DNA from: Hyphomicrobium_A sp044507625 | GTDB taxonomy: Bacteria; Pseudomonadota; Alphaproteobacteria; Rhizobiales; Hyphomicrobiaceae | DNA length: 64,000 nt | NCBI GenBank assembly: GCA_044507625.1 | Contig: JBIQJE010000015.1 | Location: forward strand, 1-64,000 | Reading direction: 5' to 3' | Shown here: one piece after another, positions 27,551 through 36,226 of the stretch | How the letters are laid out: each line of letters starts with the position of its first letter | How positions within the stretch are numbered: the stretch's first letter is position 1 | The notes under the pieces: model-generated | Database searches by the model: none | The model's input: the letters and a program-made list of their open reading frames with translations, nothing else | What the model was told of the DNA's origin: nothing | Program-made: the position numbers and the translations under genes

Positions 27551-28786
27551 CTCGCTTGCTAACAGGGCAAGGCTGGCCGCCAGTCCCGCCACGGGCACCC
27601 ACGTCGAGACGGTAAAGCTGTCCGCGGGTGGCGGCACGGCATCCATTTTCAGCTTGATCAGCGCAGCGTTGACGAACGCGAACACCACGAGCGTGACGCG
27701 CGAGCTGGCTTCGGCGAGATCCTCGATCGGGAAGGCGAGGGCGAGGATCAGCACCGCGGCCACGACGATCGCCGTCGCTGCGATAGGCGTGTGTGTCCGC
27801 CGGTTCACCTTCGCCAGCCACGCCGGCAGCAGGTCCTGCGTCGCCATCCCATAGATGACGCGCGACCCCATCACCATGAAAACGACAATGCCGTTGACGG
27901 TAGCGGCGATGGCAATCGCGGTTATGGCCGCGGGCGAGGCGCCCGTGACGCGTTCGTAGACGAGGCTCAGCGGCGCCGGCGAATAGCCGAGCTCCGAATG
28001 CGGCACGGCGACCAGCGCCACCCACACGACGAGCATGTAGAGCAGCGTTACGATTCCGAGGGTGAGGAAGATCGCCGCCGGCAGCGTACGCGCCGGGTGC
28101 TTCACCTCCTCGGCGATGTTTGCAAGGCCCTCGAAGCCCGTGAAGGCGAAGAACGCCAGCAGCACCGCGCCGAACACGCCCGCCCATGCGCCCGCTTCGC
28201 CAAATCCGCTCCACGTCTCGGGCAGCCGATGAACGAACTCCCACGGGTGGTGGATCGTGCCGATGACGACGATCAGCAACAATCCGCTGACTTCGATCAG
28301 CGTCATGACACCCGCGAACGCGACGGACTCTTTGATCCCCCACGCCGTAACCGCGCCGAGCAGCAAGACCACCGCGCCCGTGATGAGCGCCGCGGGCGCA
28401 TCGACGAACACCGAAATATACCCAGCAGCACCACGGCTTACGGTTGCCGCAGAGATGATCGCAACGGCAATGACGAGCAGTCCCACGAGGCGCGCGAGCG
28501 CATTTGAGTGGAAAGCCGCGTGCACGTAGGTGGCCTCCCCTGCACTCCGCGGCATACGGGAGGACAGCTCCGCGAACGTCGCCGCGGAAGGCGCCATGGC
28601 GAGCGCCGAAAGCAGGAAGGCGAGCGGCGCATGCACGCCCGCCCGGGCAATCATCGGCGCGATGAGCACGTAGATGCCGGCCCCGATGGTGACGCCAAGC
28701 CCGTAAAGGACGCTCAACCACAGGCCTAGCGAGCGCTGCAGCTTGGCCTCGCCCTGGACGCCCGACCCGCGTATTTCCTCGACCAC
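27533..28786 (-). CDS. APC-family amino acid permease
   Basis: A 417-residue inner-membrane transporter with about 12 hydrophobic segments. The family start LGLWLSVLYGLGVTIGAGIYVLI carries the substrate-binding GAGIY turn. Later come SAATFAELSSRMPRSAGEATYVHAAF, FFAFTGFEGLANIAEEVKHPARTLP (the conserved FxGFE segment) and MGSRVIYGMATQDLLP. The start is GTG (VEEIRG). Substrate cannot be inferred. It is divergent from the FBT-type transporter at 28853. Confidence 0.9.
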   Translation of the reverse strand: MVEEIRGSGVQGEAKLQRSLGLWLSVLYGLGVTIGAGIYVLIAPMIARAGVHAPLAFLLSALAMAPSAATFAELSSRMPRSAGEATYVHAAFHSNALARLVGLLVIAVAIISAATVSRGAAGYISVFVDAPAALITGAVVLLLGAVTAWGIKESVAFAGVMTLIEVSGLLLIVVIGTIHHPWEFVHRLPETWSGFGEAGAWAGVFGAVLLAFFAFTGFEGLANIAEEVKHPARTLPAAIFLTLGIVTLLYMLVVWVALVAVPHSELGYSPAPLSLVYERVTGASPAAITAIAIAATVNGIVVFMVMGSRVIYGMATQDLLPAWLAKVNRRTHTPIAATAIVVAAVLILALAFPIEDLAEASSRVTLVVFAFVNAALIKLKMDAVPPPADSFTVSTWVPVAGLAASLALLASELLPRL

Positions 28787-28852
28787 GGCTGTCCCCGCCT
28801 TGTTTATCTGTCCGTGTGATTATAGCGGGCGGACATTTCTGGAGGGAGCGCG

Positions 28853-30346
28853 ATGGAGGTGGCAACGGAGGCATGGAGCGGCGGCTACGTTAAGCGCCAG
28901 CTCGAAGCGGCGCTGCTCAATCCCATTCGCGCATTCCGGCCCCGCTACCTGCCGCTGCTGATGGTCTACTTCGCCTATGGCGCGCTGGGCCTCATCGCCG
29001 TTGCCGAAAGCTTCTGGGTGAAGGGTGCGCTCACGCTCAGCCCCGCCGAGCTTGCCGCGCTGAACGTCTGGATCACGCTGCCATGGACGGTAAAGATGGT
29101 GTTCGGCGAGCTCGTCGATGCGGTGCCGATCTTCGGCTCCCAGCGGCGCGTCTACGTCTTCATCGGAGCCACGTTCATCGCCGCCGGCATGCTGCTGCTC
29201 GCAGGAGCCGCGGGCGGATGGATCACCTTCGCCAGCCCTGAGAACCTCTACCGCCTCGGCGCTTTCGTGAGCGTGCTCGGCGTCGTCATCCAGGATGTCG
29301 TCGCCGATGCGATGAGCACCGAGGTCGTCGATCGCACGAACCCCGACGGCACACCGCGTCTCAAGGAGGATGTCGACCGCGACCTCGGCATGGTGCAGGT
29401 GCTCGGGCGTCTCGCGCTGTCGTTCGGTATGTTCTGCGTCGCCGGCCTCGCGGGCTGGATCGCCAGCATCTACAGCTACGAAAACGTCTTCCTCGCCGGG
29501 CTCATCATTCCGCTGATCTCCGTGAGCGGCGCGCTGCTGATCAAGTTGCGCCCCGTGGAGCGCCGCGGAATCGACTGGCGCATCCTGGGTGGCGGCATCG
29601 TGTTCGGCATCTTCGTGCTGGCGCTGGCAGGCGCCTCGGTGCCGTACAATCAGGAGATTGTGTTTGCGGTTTCGATGGCGGTGATCTGTACCATGCTGTG
29701 GCGGATCATCAGCCAGCTCGATCCCGAAACGCAGCGGACGATCTTCTTTGCAGCGCTGATCATTTTCGTCTATCGCGCCATGCCGCTCGCGGGGCAGGGC
29801 TACACCTGGTTCGTCATCGACGTTCTCGGCTTCGATGAAGCGTTTCAGGGCACGCTCAATCAGATCGGCGCAGCGCTCGCGCTGCTCGGCATGTGGCTGT
29901 TCTCCGACGCCATCACGCGCCGCCCCGTCGCGCAGGTGCTGCTATGGCTCACGGTGATAACGACGCTGCTTTCGTTGCCCGCGTTCGGACTGACCCTCGG
30001 CCTTGCCGACTGGACCGAGCGCGTCTTCGGTTTCGGCGCGCGCACCATCGCCATCATCGATGCGGCAACCACCTCGCCCTTCGCCCAGCTCAGCATGATC
30101 CCGCTTCTCACGCTGATCGCGATCTATGCACCCGCCGGTCACCGCGCAACATGGTTCGCGCTCATGGCATCGCTCATGAATCTCGCCCTCGTCGCGGGAT
30201 CGCTGCAGACGAAATACCTCAATGAGATCTTCGTGATTTCCCGTGGCCACTACGAAAACCTGCCCTACATCGTGGGGGTGAGCCTCGTGATGGGCCTCGT
30301 CGTACCTGTCGCAACGATCTTCGTGTTTGGCCGCCGATTGAAATAG
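28853..30346 (+). CDS. Folate/biopterin transporter (FBT) family MFS protein
   Basis: A 497-residue protein with about 12 transmembrane helices. The FBT features are LLMVYFAYGALGLIAVAESFWVKG, LPWTVKMVFGELVDAVPIFGSQRR (K-x-x-x-G-x-x-x-D motif), GVVIQDVVADAMSTEVVDR, and FFAALIIFVYRAMPLAGQGYTWF. FBT transporters move folates or pterins. In a methylotroph a folate- or methanopterin-related substrate is tempting but unproven. Confidence 0.83.
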   Translation: MEVATEAWSGGYVKRQLEAALLNPIRAFRPRYLPLLMVYFAYGALGLIAVAESFWVKGALTLSPAELAALNVWITLPWTVKMVFGELVDAVPIFGSQRRVYVFIGATFIAAGMLLLAGAAGGWITFASPENLYRLGAFVSVLGVVIQDVVADAMSTEVVDRTNPDGTPRLKEDVDRDLGMVQVLGRLALSFGMFCVAGLAGWIASIYSYENVFLAGLIIPLISVSGALLIKLRPVERRGIDWRILGGGIVFGIFVLALAGASVPYNQEIVFAVSMAVICTMLWRIISQLDPETQRTIFFAALIIFVYRAMPLAGQGYTWFVIDVLGFDEAFQGTLNQIGAALALLGMWLFSDAITRRPVAQVLLWLTVITTLLSLPAFGLTLGLADWTERVFGFGARTIAIIDAATTSPFAQLSMIPLLTLIAIYAPAGHRATWFALMASLMNLALVAGSLQTKYLNEIFVISRGHYENLPYIVGVSLVMGLVVPVATIFVFGRRLK

Positions 30347-30452
30347 CTTGGCTAAAATTGTGTCTACCGCGCATCAACACCCTGGTGAGGGTTGCGCGGA
30401 GACACTCCGTAGTCGCCTTCGTGGCGCCGCGACGCAAAGGGAGAAGCCCCAC

Positions 30453-30896
30453 ATGAAACCGACAGTCACCTGGATCTTGATCGCCGACGGCGCGCACGCG
30501 CGTCTCTTCGCCAACCGCGGGCCGGGCAAGGGCGTCGAGCAGCTTCAGGTGATTAACGGCGATCACCGCCCCGACAGCGAGCTGGTTCGGGACAGCCTCG
30601 GACGCAGCTTTGAATCCGTCGGCGATACGCGCCACGCGATCACGCCGAGAACCGATCCTCACCGCGAGCTGAAGCGCGATTTCGCCAAGCACCTTGGCAA
30701 GGTGCTCGAACAGGGGCTGGCGAAGAAAGCCTATGACCGGCTTGTTCTCGTTGCGCCGCCCTCTGCCCTGGGTGATTTGCGCGCCGCGCTGTCCGAGCCC
30801 GTGAAGCATGCGATCTACGCCGAGCTCGACAAGGACCTCGTCAAAACGCCGACCGACAACTTGGCGGAGCACCTCGGGGCCGTGATGCCCATCTAG
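30453..30896 (+). CDS. Host attachment family protein (AtsE-like)
   Basis: A 147-residue cytoplasmic protein matching the family named for proteins required for attachment to host cells: VTWILIADGAHARLFANRGPGKG, then DSLGRSFESVGDTRHAI, KRDFAKHLGKVLEQG, YDRLVLVAPPSALGDLRAAL and KDLVKTPTDNLAEHL. The fold resembles release-factor eRF1-like domains and the historical name is unlikely to describe its role in a free-living methylotroph. AAAGGGAGAAG precedes the ATG. Confidence 0.87.
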   Translation: MKPTVTWILIADGAHARLFANRGPGKGVEQLQVINGDHRPDSELVRDSLGRSFESVGDTRHAITPRTDPHRELKRDFAKHLGKVLEQGLAKKAYDRLVLVAPPSALGDLRAALSEPVKHAIYAELDKDLVKTPTDNLAEHLGAVMPI

Positions 30897-31048
30897 AACA
30901 CGACGTCGGAGCTGGAACGTCCCGTCGCCTTTTCAGGGATGACGAGCGGCGGCCGCAGGGAAAGTACCTAGTCCGCTGTGCGGCTTTGGCGCTTGAGGAG
31001 CGTAAGGATCGCAGGTACGGTTAGCACATGGTGGGTAGCGTAGAGAGT

Positions 31049-31393
31049 ATGCGGAGGAAGGTCGCGGCAGCGTTTGCGCTGCTGGGCGTTGCCTTCTATG
31101 CGCTGCTTCTTCCCGGACACCTCACCTCGCAATTCAACACGCAGCTCCAGCGTGCCGACATCGGCATCTTCGCCGATGCTATGTGTACGCCCGATGGCCA
31201 CCCGGCGATGCCGGCGACGAACTGCCCGATCTGTAAGGGCGTCGCCGCCTACCAGCTGGCTCTGGTGGCGCCGGAAGCGGTCGCGCTTCCCGCAATGCCC
31301 CACGCGGCACCCGTTCTCGCCCTCGAGCGGGAAGACGTTGCCGCCGCCGATCTCCCGCCACCGCGCAGTCGCGGTCCACCTCTCCCAGCCTGA
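31049..31393 (+). CDS. DUF2946-like small membrane-anchored protein
   Basis: About 114 residues. A hydrophobic N-terminal segment (VAAAFALLGVAFYALLL) is followed by an exported part with CTPDGHP and ATNCPICKGVAAYQLAL, then a C-terminal RSRGPPLPA. The NCPIC pair and terminal RGPP are typical of DUF2946, often found beside copper-related TonB receptors. An upstream ATG at 31028 would add seven residues. The gene heads the presumed copper cluster 31049-35284. Confidence 0.7.
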   Translation: MRRKVAAAFALLGVAFYALLLPGHLTSQFNTQLQRADIGIFADAMCTPDGHPAMPATNCPICKGVAAYQLALVAPEAVALPAMPHAAPVLALEREDVAAADLPPPRSRGPPLPA

Positions 31394-31529
31394 GCGCACA
31401 GCGCACGCTTAAGGCCGCGCCGTATGCCGGCCCGTGTGCGCAACCGCGCTCACCGCACTGCTGAACCTCCGGCATCGCGTTCTTCGCGTGGCGCCGGGAG
31501 ATAAAGTGTGTTGGGGGAGTTGAGTACCA

Positions 31530-33752
31530 ATGTTCCGGAGTATCAAGGCGCTGCCCGCATGTGCAGCCGCCGCAACTGTTGCGCTTGCCGTGCCGGTGAG
31601 CCGCGTCGAAGCTCAATCGGCCAACAGCGAGGCCATTTCGCTGCCACCCGTCGTCGTGGAGCAGAGCGCCGCGGTCGCGCCGAAGGCCAAAAAGAAGACA
31701 GCAACCAAGAAAGCGGCGACACCGGTCCCGTCCGTAGCCGCGGCGCCCGCCGAACCCGCCGTCAACAGCAATGGCGTCGGGACCACCGCCCGCGCGGGCA
31801 GCCTCTCGGTGGCGAACACCGCCGAGGCGCGCGCGGAGATGCAGCAGACGCCAGGCGGTGTCGAGCTAGTGCCGGACACCGCCTACAAGGGCTCGACCCC
31901 GGCGACCTCCGTGAAGGATGTGCTCGACTACGTGCCCGGCGTGTTCGTGCAACCCAAATGGGGGGACGACTCGCGCCTGTCGATCCGCGGGTCGAGCCTG
32001 TCGCGCAACTTCCACCTGCGCTCGATCCAGCTCTTCATGGACGGCATCCCGATCAACACCGCCGATGGCTACGGCGATTTCCAGGAGATCGATCCGTCTG
32101 TCTATCGCTATACCGAAGTCTATAAGGGTGCCAACGCGTTGCGCTTCGGGGCCAATTCCCTCGGCGGCGCCATCAACTTCGTCATGCCCACGGGCTATGA
32201 CGCCGATGCTTTCTCGACCCGCGTCGATTTCGGCAGCTTCGGTTTCCACAAGTTCTCGGCGAGTTCGGGCGGCGTATCCGGGCCCGTCGATTACTTCATC
32301 GCCGGGACGTGGCAGGAAGCGGATGGCTTCCGCGAGCACTCCTGGGGCGAGAGCATGCGCGGCAGCATGAACGTCGGCTACCGCCTCTCGGAAAACGCGG
32401 AGACGCGCTTCTATATCAACGCCAACTGGGTGCGCCAGCGCATTCCCGGCTCGGTGACGAAAGAGAGCGCGCTGACGACACCCGAGAAGGCTGCTGCTGG
32501 CAACATCACGCTCGACCAGCAGCGCAACATCGACACCGTACGCATCGCCAACAAGACCACGCTGCGCATTGCGCCCGGAACGCTCGTGGAGTTCGGCGCT
32601 TTCGGCGTCGACCGCCACCTGATGCATCCGATCTACCAGTGGCTCGACTATCGATACCGCGACTACGGTGGATTCGCGCGCATCGTGGACGAGAGCCGCG
32701 TCTCCGGCATGCGCAACCGCTTCGTCGGCGGCGTCAATCTGCACAACGGCAAGATCGACAACAGGCAATACCAGAACCTGCCGGGCGCCGTGAAAGGCAA
32801 GCTGCTTTCCAGCTCCGAGGACCAATCGGAAAACCTTTCGGTCTACGCGGAGAACTCGCTCTACTTCATGCGCGATGTTGCCCTCGTCGGCGGCTTGCAG
32901 TTCTTGCATGCAACCCGCGAGCGGGAGGCACGCTTCAACTCCAAATCCGCCAGCACGAAGTTCGACCTGTGGAGCCCCAAGGTCGGCCTGCTGTGGGACG
33001 TGACGCGCGAGGCACAAGTGTTCGCGAACATCTCCCGCTCCGCCGAGGCGCCGAGCTTCGGCGAAAACTCCGTAGCGGCGGGCCAGTTGACCTTTGCCGA
33101 CATCAAGGCGCAGCACGCGACCACCTACGAGATCGGAACGCGCGGCCGCACCGCCGATTACTCCTGGGATCTCTCCCTCTATCGCGCCAACATCGACAAC
33201 GAGCTCCTTTGCTTCACCGCGCCAAACCAGCCCGACAACACCTGCCAGGTCGCGAACGCCGATAAGACTGTGCACCAGGGTGTGGAGCTTGGGTTCGGCC
33301 TCGCAGTCGCGCGTGGGTTGATTGCTAGCGGCCGCACATTCGACGAGCTGTGGCTCAACACCGCCTACACCTACAACGATTTCCGCTACGACGGAGATCG
33401 CCGGTATGGCGACAACGACCTGCCCGGCGCACCCCATCACTTTCTGCGCGCCGAGCTGCTCTACAAGCACCCGACGGGTGTCTACTTCGGCCCGAACGTC
33501 GAATGGGTGCCGGAGGCTTACTATGTCGACAGCGCCAACACGGTGAAGACGGCGGCCTACGCGATATGGGGCGCCAAGCTTGGCTTCGATGATGGCGGTC
33601 CCATTACCGCCTACATCGAGGGGCGCAACCTGTCCGACGAAGCCTACATCGCCAGCGCGAGCACGACCGCCAACATGCATGGCAACGATGCAGCGGTCTT
33701 CGAGCCCGGCACGGGACGCGCCGTCTACGCAGGCATCCAGTACAAGTGGTGA
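31530..33752 (+). CDS. TonB-dependent outer-membrane receptor, copper-associated by context
   Basis: A 740-residue receptor. A signal peptide (MFRSIKALPACAAAATVALA) is followed by a Lys/Ala/Thr linker (KKKTATKKAATP). The plug domain begins near residue 90 (TAYKGSTPATSVKDVLDYVPGVFVQP, SRLSIRGSSLSRN, LFMDGIPIN, EVYKGANALRFG, LGGAINFVMP). The beta-barrel ends YAGIQYKW with a terminal aromatic residue. The neighbours are a DUF2946 protein, a copper-uptake-associated protein and a YcnI/PCuAC fusion, so copper or a copper chelate is the likely ligand. It might instead serve another metal, but it is 23 kb from the lut-like genes. Confidence 0.88.
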   Translation: MFRSIKALPACAAAATVALAVPVSRVEAQSANSEAISLPPVVVEQSAAVAPKAKKKTATKKAATPVPSVAAAPAEPAVNSNGVGTTARAGSLSVANTAEARAEMQQTPGGVELVPDTAYKGSTPATSVKDVLDYVPGVFVQPKWGDDSRLSIRGSSLSRNFHLRSIQLFMDGIPINTADGYGDFQEIDPSVYRYTEVYKGANALRFGANSLGGAINFVMPTGYDADAFSTRVDFGSFGFHKFSASSGGVSGPVDYFIAGTWQEADGFREHSWGESMRGSMNVGYRLSENAETRFYINANWVRQRIPGSVTKESALTTPEKAAAGNITLDQQRNIDTVRIANKTTLRIAPGTLVEFGAFGVDRHLMHPIYQWLDYRYRDYGGFARIVDESRVSGMRNRFVGGVNLHNGKIDNRQYQNLPGAVKGKLLSSSEDQSENLSVYAENSLYFMRDVALVGGLQFLHATREREARFNSKSASTKFDLWSPKVGLLWDVTREAQVFANISRSAEAPSFGENSVAAGQLTFADIKAQHATTYEIGTRGRTADYSWDLSLYRANIDNELLCFTAPNQPDNTCQVANADKTVHQGVELGFGLAVARGLIASGRTFDELWLNTAYTYNDFRYDGDRRYGDNDLPGAPHHFLRAELLYKHPTGVYFGPNVEWVPEAYYVDSANTVKTAAYAIWGAKLGFDDGGPITAYIEGRNLSDEAYIASASTTANMHGNDAAVFEPGTGRAVYAGIQYKW

Positions 33753-33756
33753 GAAA

Positions 33757-34230
33757 ATGCAGCCTTCCCGCGTAATGATGGCACGCAGCCTCGGAGCGCT
33801 GACAATGTCGATGGCGCTCCTCGGCGCCATCGACAGTTCACCGGCCCTAGCCGATAGCGCCGCCGTCAAATCCTTGATGGCGGCAACATGGGACAAACCG
33901 GATGCGCGCCTGCTCGTGGAACCGGTCGTCGAGGCCGGCGGATATGCCGTTGCGTCCTGGACGCAAGGTGAGCGCGGAGGCCGTGCGCTGCTGCGTCAGG
34001 AGGATGGCAAGTGGAAGATCATCCTTTGCAGCGGCGACCCGCTGAAGAGCGCGTCCTCCATTGCCGAGACCGGCGTTCCGCGCGCGACGGCCGAACTGCT
34101 CGCACGCCGGCTTAAGGAAGCGGAAAGCATCTTGCCACCGCGTCAGGTGGCGCTGTTCTCCACTTTCGAAGGCGTGGTGCACATTGATGGCGGCGAGCAC
34201 GGGCCCGGCAAACATTCCGATGAAGACTGA
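33757..34230 (+). CDS. Copper uptake system-associated secreted protein
   Basis: A 157-residue protein with a signal peptide (to SSPALADS). The mature part has AAVKSLMAATWDKPDARLLVEPVVEAGGYAVASWTQGERGGRALLR, DGKWKIILCSGDPLKSA and ARRLKEAE, then a His-containing end (HIDGGEHGPGKH). It matches small proteins annotated as copper uptake system-associated. It starts two bases after the receptor stop, so the two are coupled. Function beyond the association is not known. Confidence 0.75.
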   Translation: MQPSRVMMARSLGALTMSMALLGAIDSSPALADSAAVKSLMAATWDKPDARLLVEPVVEAGGYAVASWTQGERGGRALLRQEDGKWKIILCSGDPLKSASSIAETGVPRATAELLARRLKEAESILPPRQVALFSTFEGVVHIDGGEHGPGKHSDED

Positions 34231-34285
34231 GCGGCCGCTGGCTGTTGACGAAAACCACCGAACGATTGAGCGAGAGGAGAACGAA

Positions 34286-35284
34286 ATGGATACCGGGTTC
34301 GCGCGTCGCCTTGCCGTTGCGGTTTGCGCGGCGGCGTTGGGCATCGGCGCGGCGCACGCGCACGTGACGCTGGAGAAGAAGGACGCCAAGCTCGGCGCCG
34401 GATACAAGGCTGTGTTCAGTGTGCCGCACGGCTGCAAGGGCGCAGCCACCACCGAGGTGCGCATCGACATTCCCGAAGGCGTCATCGGGGTCAAGCCGAT
34501 GCCGAAGCCGGGTTGGAAGCTGTCGCTGAAAAAAGGGCCCTATGCGCGCAGCTATGCTTTCCACCACGGCGAGACCAAGAGCGAGGGTGTGCGTAGCGTG
34601 ACCTGGAGCGGCGGCGAGCTGGCCGACGACTACTTCGACCAGTTCGTCCTCTCGACCTTCATCGCGGGCGAGCTCGAAGCCGGTGCGAAACTCTCCTTCC
34701 CCGTCACGCAGAAGTGCGCAGGCGCGGAGATGCGCTGGAATGAGGTGGCCGCAGAAGGCCAGGATCCCCATGCGCTCGAATATCCCGCTCCCCAGTTGCT
34801 TCTCGTAGCGGGCGACGAGCACCACCACGGCCACGGTGACCACGTCGGCCATACCGGTTCGACGTCGGCCCACGGCATCACGCTGACATCGCCGTGGACG
34901 CGCGCCGTCGCGAACGCCGGCGGCGTTGGTGCAGGCTATGGCACGATCACCAACGGGCAGGAGAAAGCGGATGTGCTTCTGGGCGGCAGCTCGGACGCGG
35001 CCGAGCGCGTCGAGCTGCACGAGACCTCGATCAACGCGGAGGGTGTCGCAAGCATGAAAAAAGTCGACAACGCCGAGATCGCACCCGGCAAGAGCATCGA
35101 GCTGAAGCCCGGCGGGATGCACTTGATGTTCATCGGCCTCAAGGCGCCGCTCAAAGAGGGCGAGACCCTGAAGGCGAAGCTCAAGTTCAAGAACGCGGGA
35201 GATGTGGACGTCGAGTTTCCTGTGAAGGCGGCGGGCGGCTCCGCATCCGAAGGCCACCACGGGCACATGCACCACGACCACTGA
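34286..35284 (+). CDS. Fusion of YcnI-like (DUF1775) and PCuAC copper chaperone domains
   Basis: A 332-residue periplasmic protein. The signal peptide ends GAAHA, exposing His as residue 1 of the mature chain (HVTLEKKDAK), the metal-binding end of YcnI-like domains. Domain 1 (to about residue 175) has VFSVPHGCKGAATTEVRIDIPEGV, KPMPKPGWKL and WSGGELADDYFDQFVL. A His-rich hinge (DEHHHGHGDHVGH) leads to a PCuAC domain: VANAGGVGAGYGTITN, RVELHETS and KPGGMHLMFIGLKAPLKEG, with the Cu(I)-binding H-x(n)-M and HLM residues. The tail is HHGHMHHDH. ATG follows GAGGAG. It should bind Cu(II) and Cu(I) and pass copper to periplasmic enzymes. Confidence 0.9.
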   Translation: MDTGFARRLAVAVCAAALGIGAAHAHVTLEKKDAKLGAGYKAVFSVPHGCKGAATTEVRIDIPEGVIGVKPMPKPGWKLSLKKGPYARSYAFHHGETKSEGVRSVTWSGGELADDYFDQFVLSTFIAGELEAGAKLSFPVTQKCAGAEMRWNEVAAEGQDPHALEYPAPQLLLVAGDEHHHGHGDHVGHTGSTSAHGITLTSPWTRAVANAGGVGAGYGTITNGQEKADVLLGGSSDAAERVELHETSINAEGVASMKKVDNAEIAPGKSIELKPGGMHLMFIGLKAPLKEGETLKAKLKFKNAGDVDVEFPVKAAGGSASEGHHGHMHHDH

Positions 35285-35353
35285 TTGGGTACGGGGACGC
35301 GGGCCGGCGATGTGCCGGCCCGCGTGTCGTCGTCGCGTTTCACGCCGCGTTCA

Positions 35354-35524
35354 GAGTGCTTCCGGAAAAGTGGGTACCGGTTTTCCGATGAGGAACACGG
35401 CAATCAAAGAGAGTGCTTCCGGAAAAGTGGGCACCGGTTTTCCGATGCGAAGCACGGCAATCAAAGAGCGTGCTTCCGGAAAAGTGGGCACCGGCTTTCC
35501 GGTGAGCAGCACGGACAACCTAAG
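35354..35524 (+). repeat. Three tandem copies of a 57-bp repeat
   Basis: Copies begin at 35354, 35411 and 35468, exactly 57 bases apart. Each contains TGCTTCCGGAAAAGTGGG then ACCGG(T/C)TTTCCG, so each has an inverted repeat (CGGAAAA against TTTTCCG). Similar CCGGAAAAGTGG/CCGGTTTTCCG units are dispersed in many Hyphomicrobiales genomes (general knowledge). Because 57 is divisible by three, a reading frame runs through all copies; it has no ribosome site and is not taken as a gene. The region lies between the copper cluster and the stress-protein gene. Confidence 0.92.
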
Positions 35525-35567
35525 AGAATAGAGGCATGCAGCGTTTCAACGAAAACGCAGTCCGACT

Positions 35568-36005
35568 CTAGCGCACGATCAGCAGCGGGATGGTCGAGTG
35601 CGCGAGAACGCGCGTCGCCTGACTACCGAGAATGAATTTCGCGATGCCGCGCCGGCCGTGGGATGACATGACGATGAGATCGCACCCGCGCGCCTTCGCC
35701 TCTTCGACGATGCCCTCGGCCGGATACTGATCCTTCACATGCACACCATCGCAGGTGACCCCGACGCGTTCCGCCGCCTCCTGCACCGCGCCGATGACCT
35801 TTGCGGCATTAGCCTCCGCAGCGCGCTCGTACTCCTCGACCGGAAATGCGACGGCCCATTCGCCCGAGATCGCAGCGGTCCACGGCTCCGTCACGTTTAC
35901 GGCCGTCACCTTGGCATTCAATGCCTTCGCCAGCTCCAGGCCTTGCTCGACGGCCCGCTGGGCGAGATCCGATCCATCCGTGGCGATGAGAATGTGCCGA
36001 TACAT
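35568..36005 (-). CDS. Universal stress protein (UspA family)
   Basis: A 145-residue single Usp domain: MYRHILIATDGSDLAQRAVEQGLELA at the start and the ATP-binding G-2x-G-9x-G(S/T) region GRRGIAKFILGSQATRVLAHSTIPLLIVR at the end. The start at 36005 is preferred over an in-frame ATG five codons upstream, since Usp proteins begin right at this strand and GGAG lies upstream. Confidence 0.93.
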   Translation of the reverse strand: MYRHILIATDGSDLAQRAVEQGLELAKALNAKVTAVNVTEPWTAAISGEWAVAFPVEEYERAAEANAAKVIGAVQEAAERVGVTCDGVHVKDQYPAEGIVEEAKARGCDLIVMSSHGRRGIAKFILGSQATRVLAHSTIPLLIVR

Positions 36006-36226
36006 TATAATTGACTCCATGATCTTGCGGCGATGAGAGGGTCGCAGGTCCGTCCGCGATAGTTACAACCTTAAACTACCGCGACTTTACGAACATTCAC
36101 GGCGTTTCAGCATTGATGGCCGTCAACGGCGGCTGGCCGAGCCGCTGAGGCGGGGTGCGAGTCTTTCTCAGGCTTGCCCAATCACCGGCATGGCTTACAA
36201 CTTGGGAGCAAAGAAAAAACAGGGGC

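Noticed and set aside
31394..31529. Cobalamin riboswitch before the TonB receptor
   Set aside because: The 136-base gap lacks the B12-box and the expected stem arrangement; copper neighbours explain the receptor better.
31866..33896. 676-codon frame antisense to the TonB receptor
   Set aside because: Shadow of the receptor gene; Arg/Ala/Gly-rich without motifs. The receptor itself has clear plug and barrel signatures.
35310..35531. Small frame with repeated SASGKVGTGFP units
   Set aside because: It is only the 57-bp DNA repeat translated; no ribosome site and no independent coding evidence.
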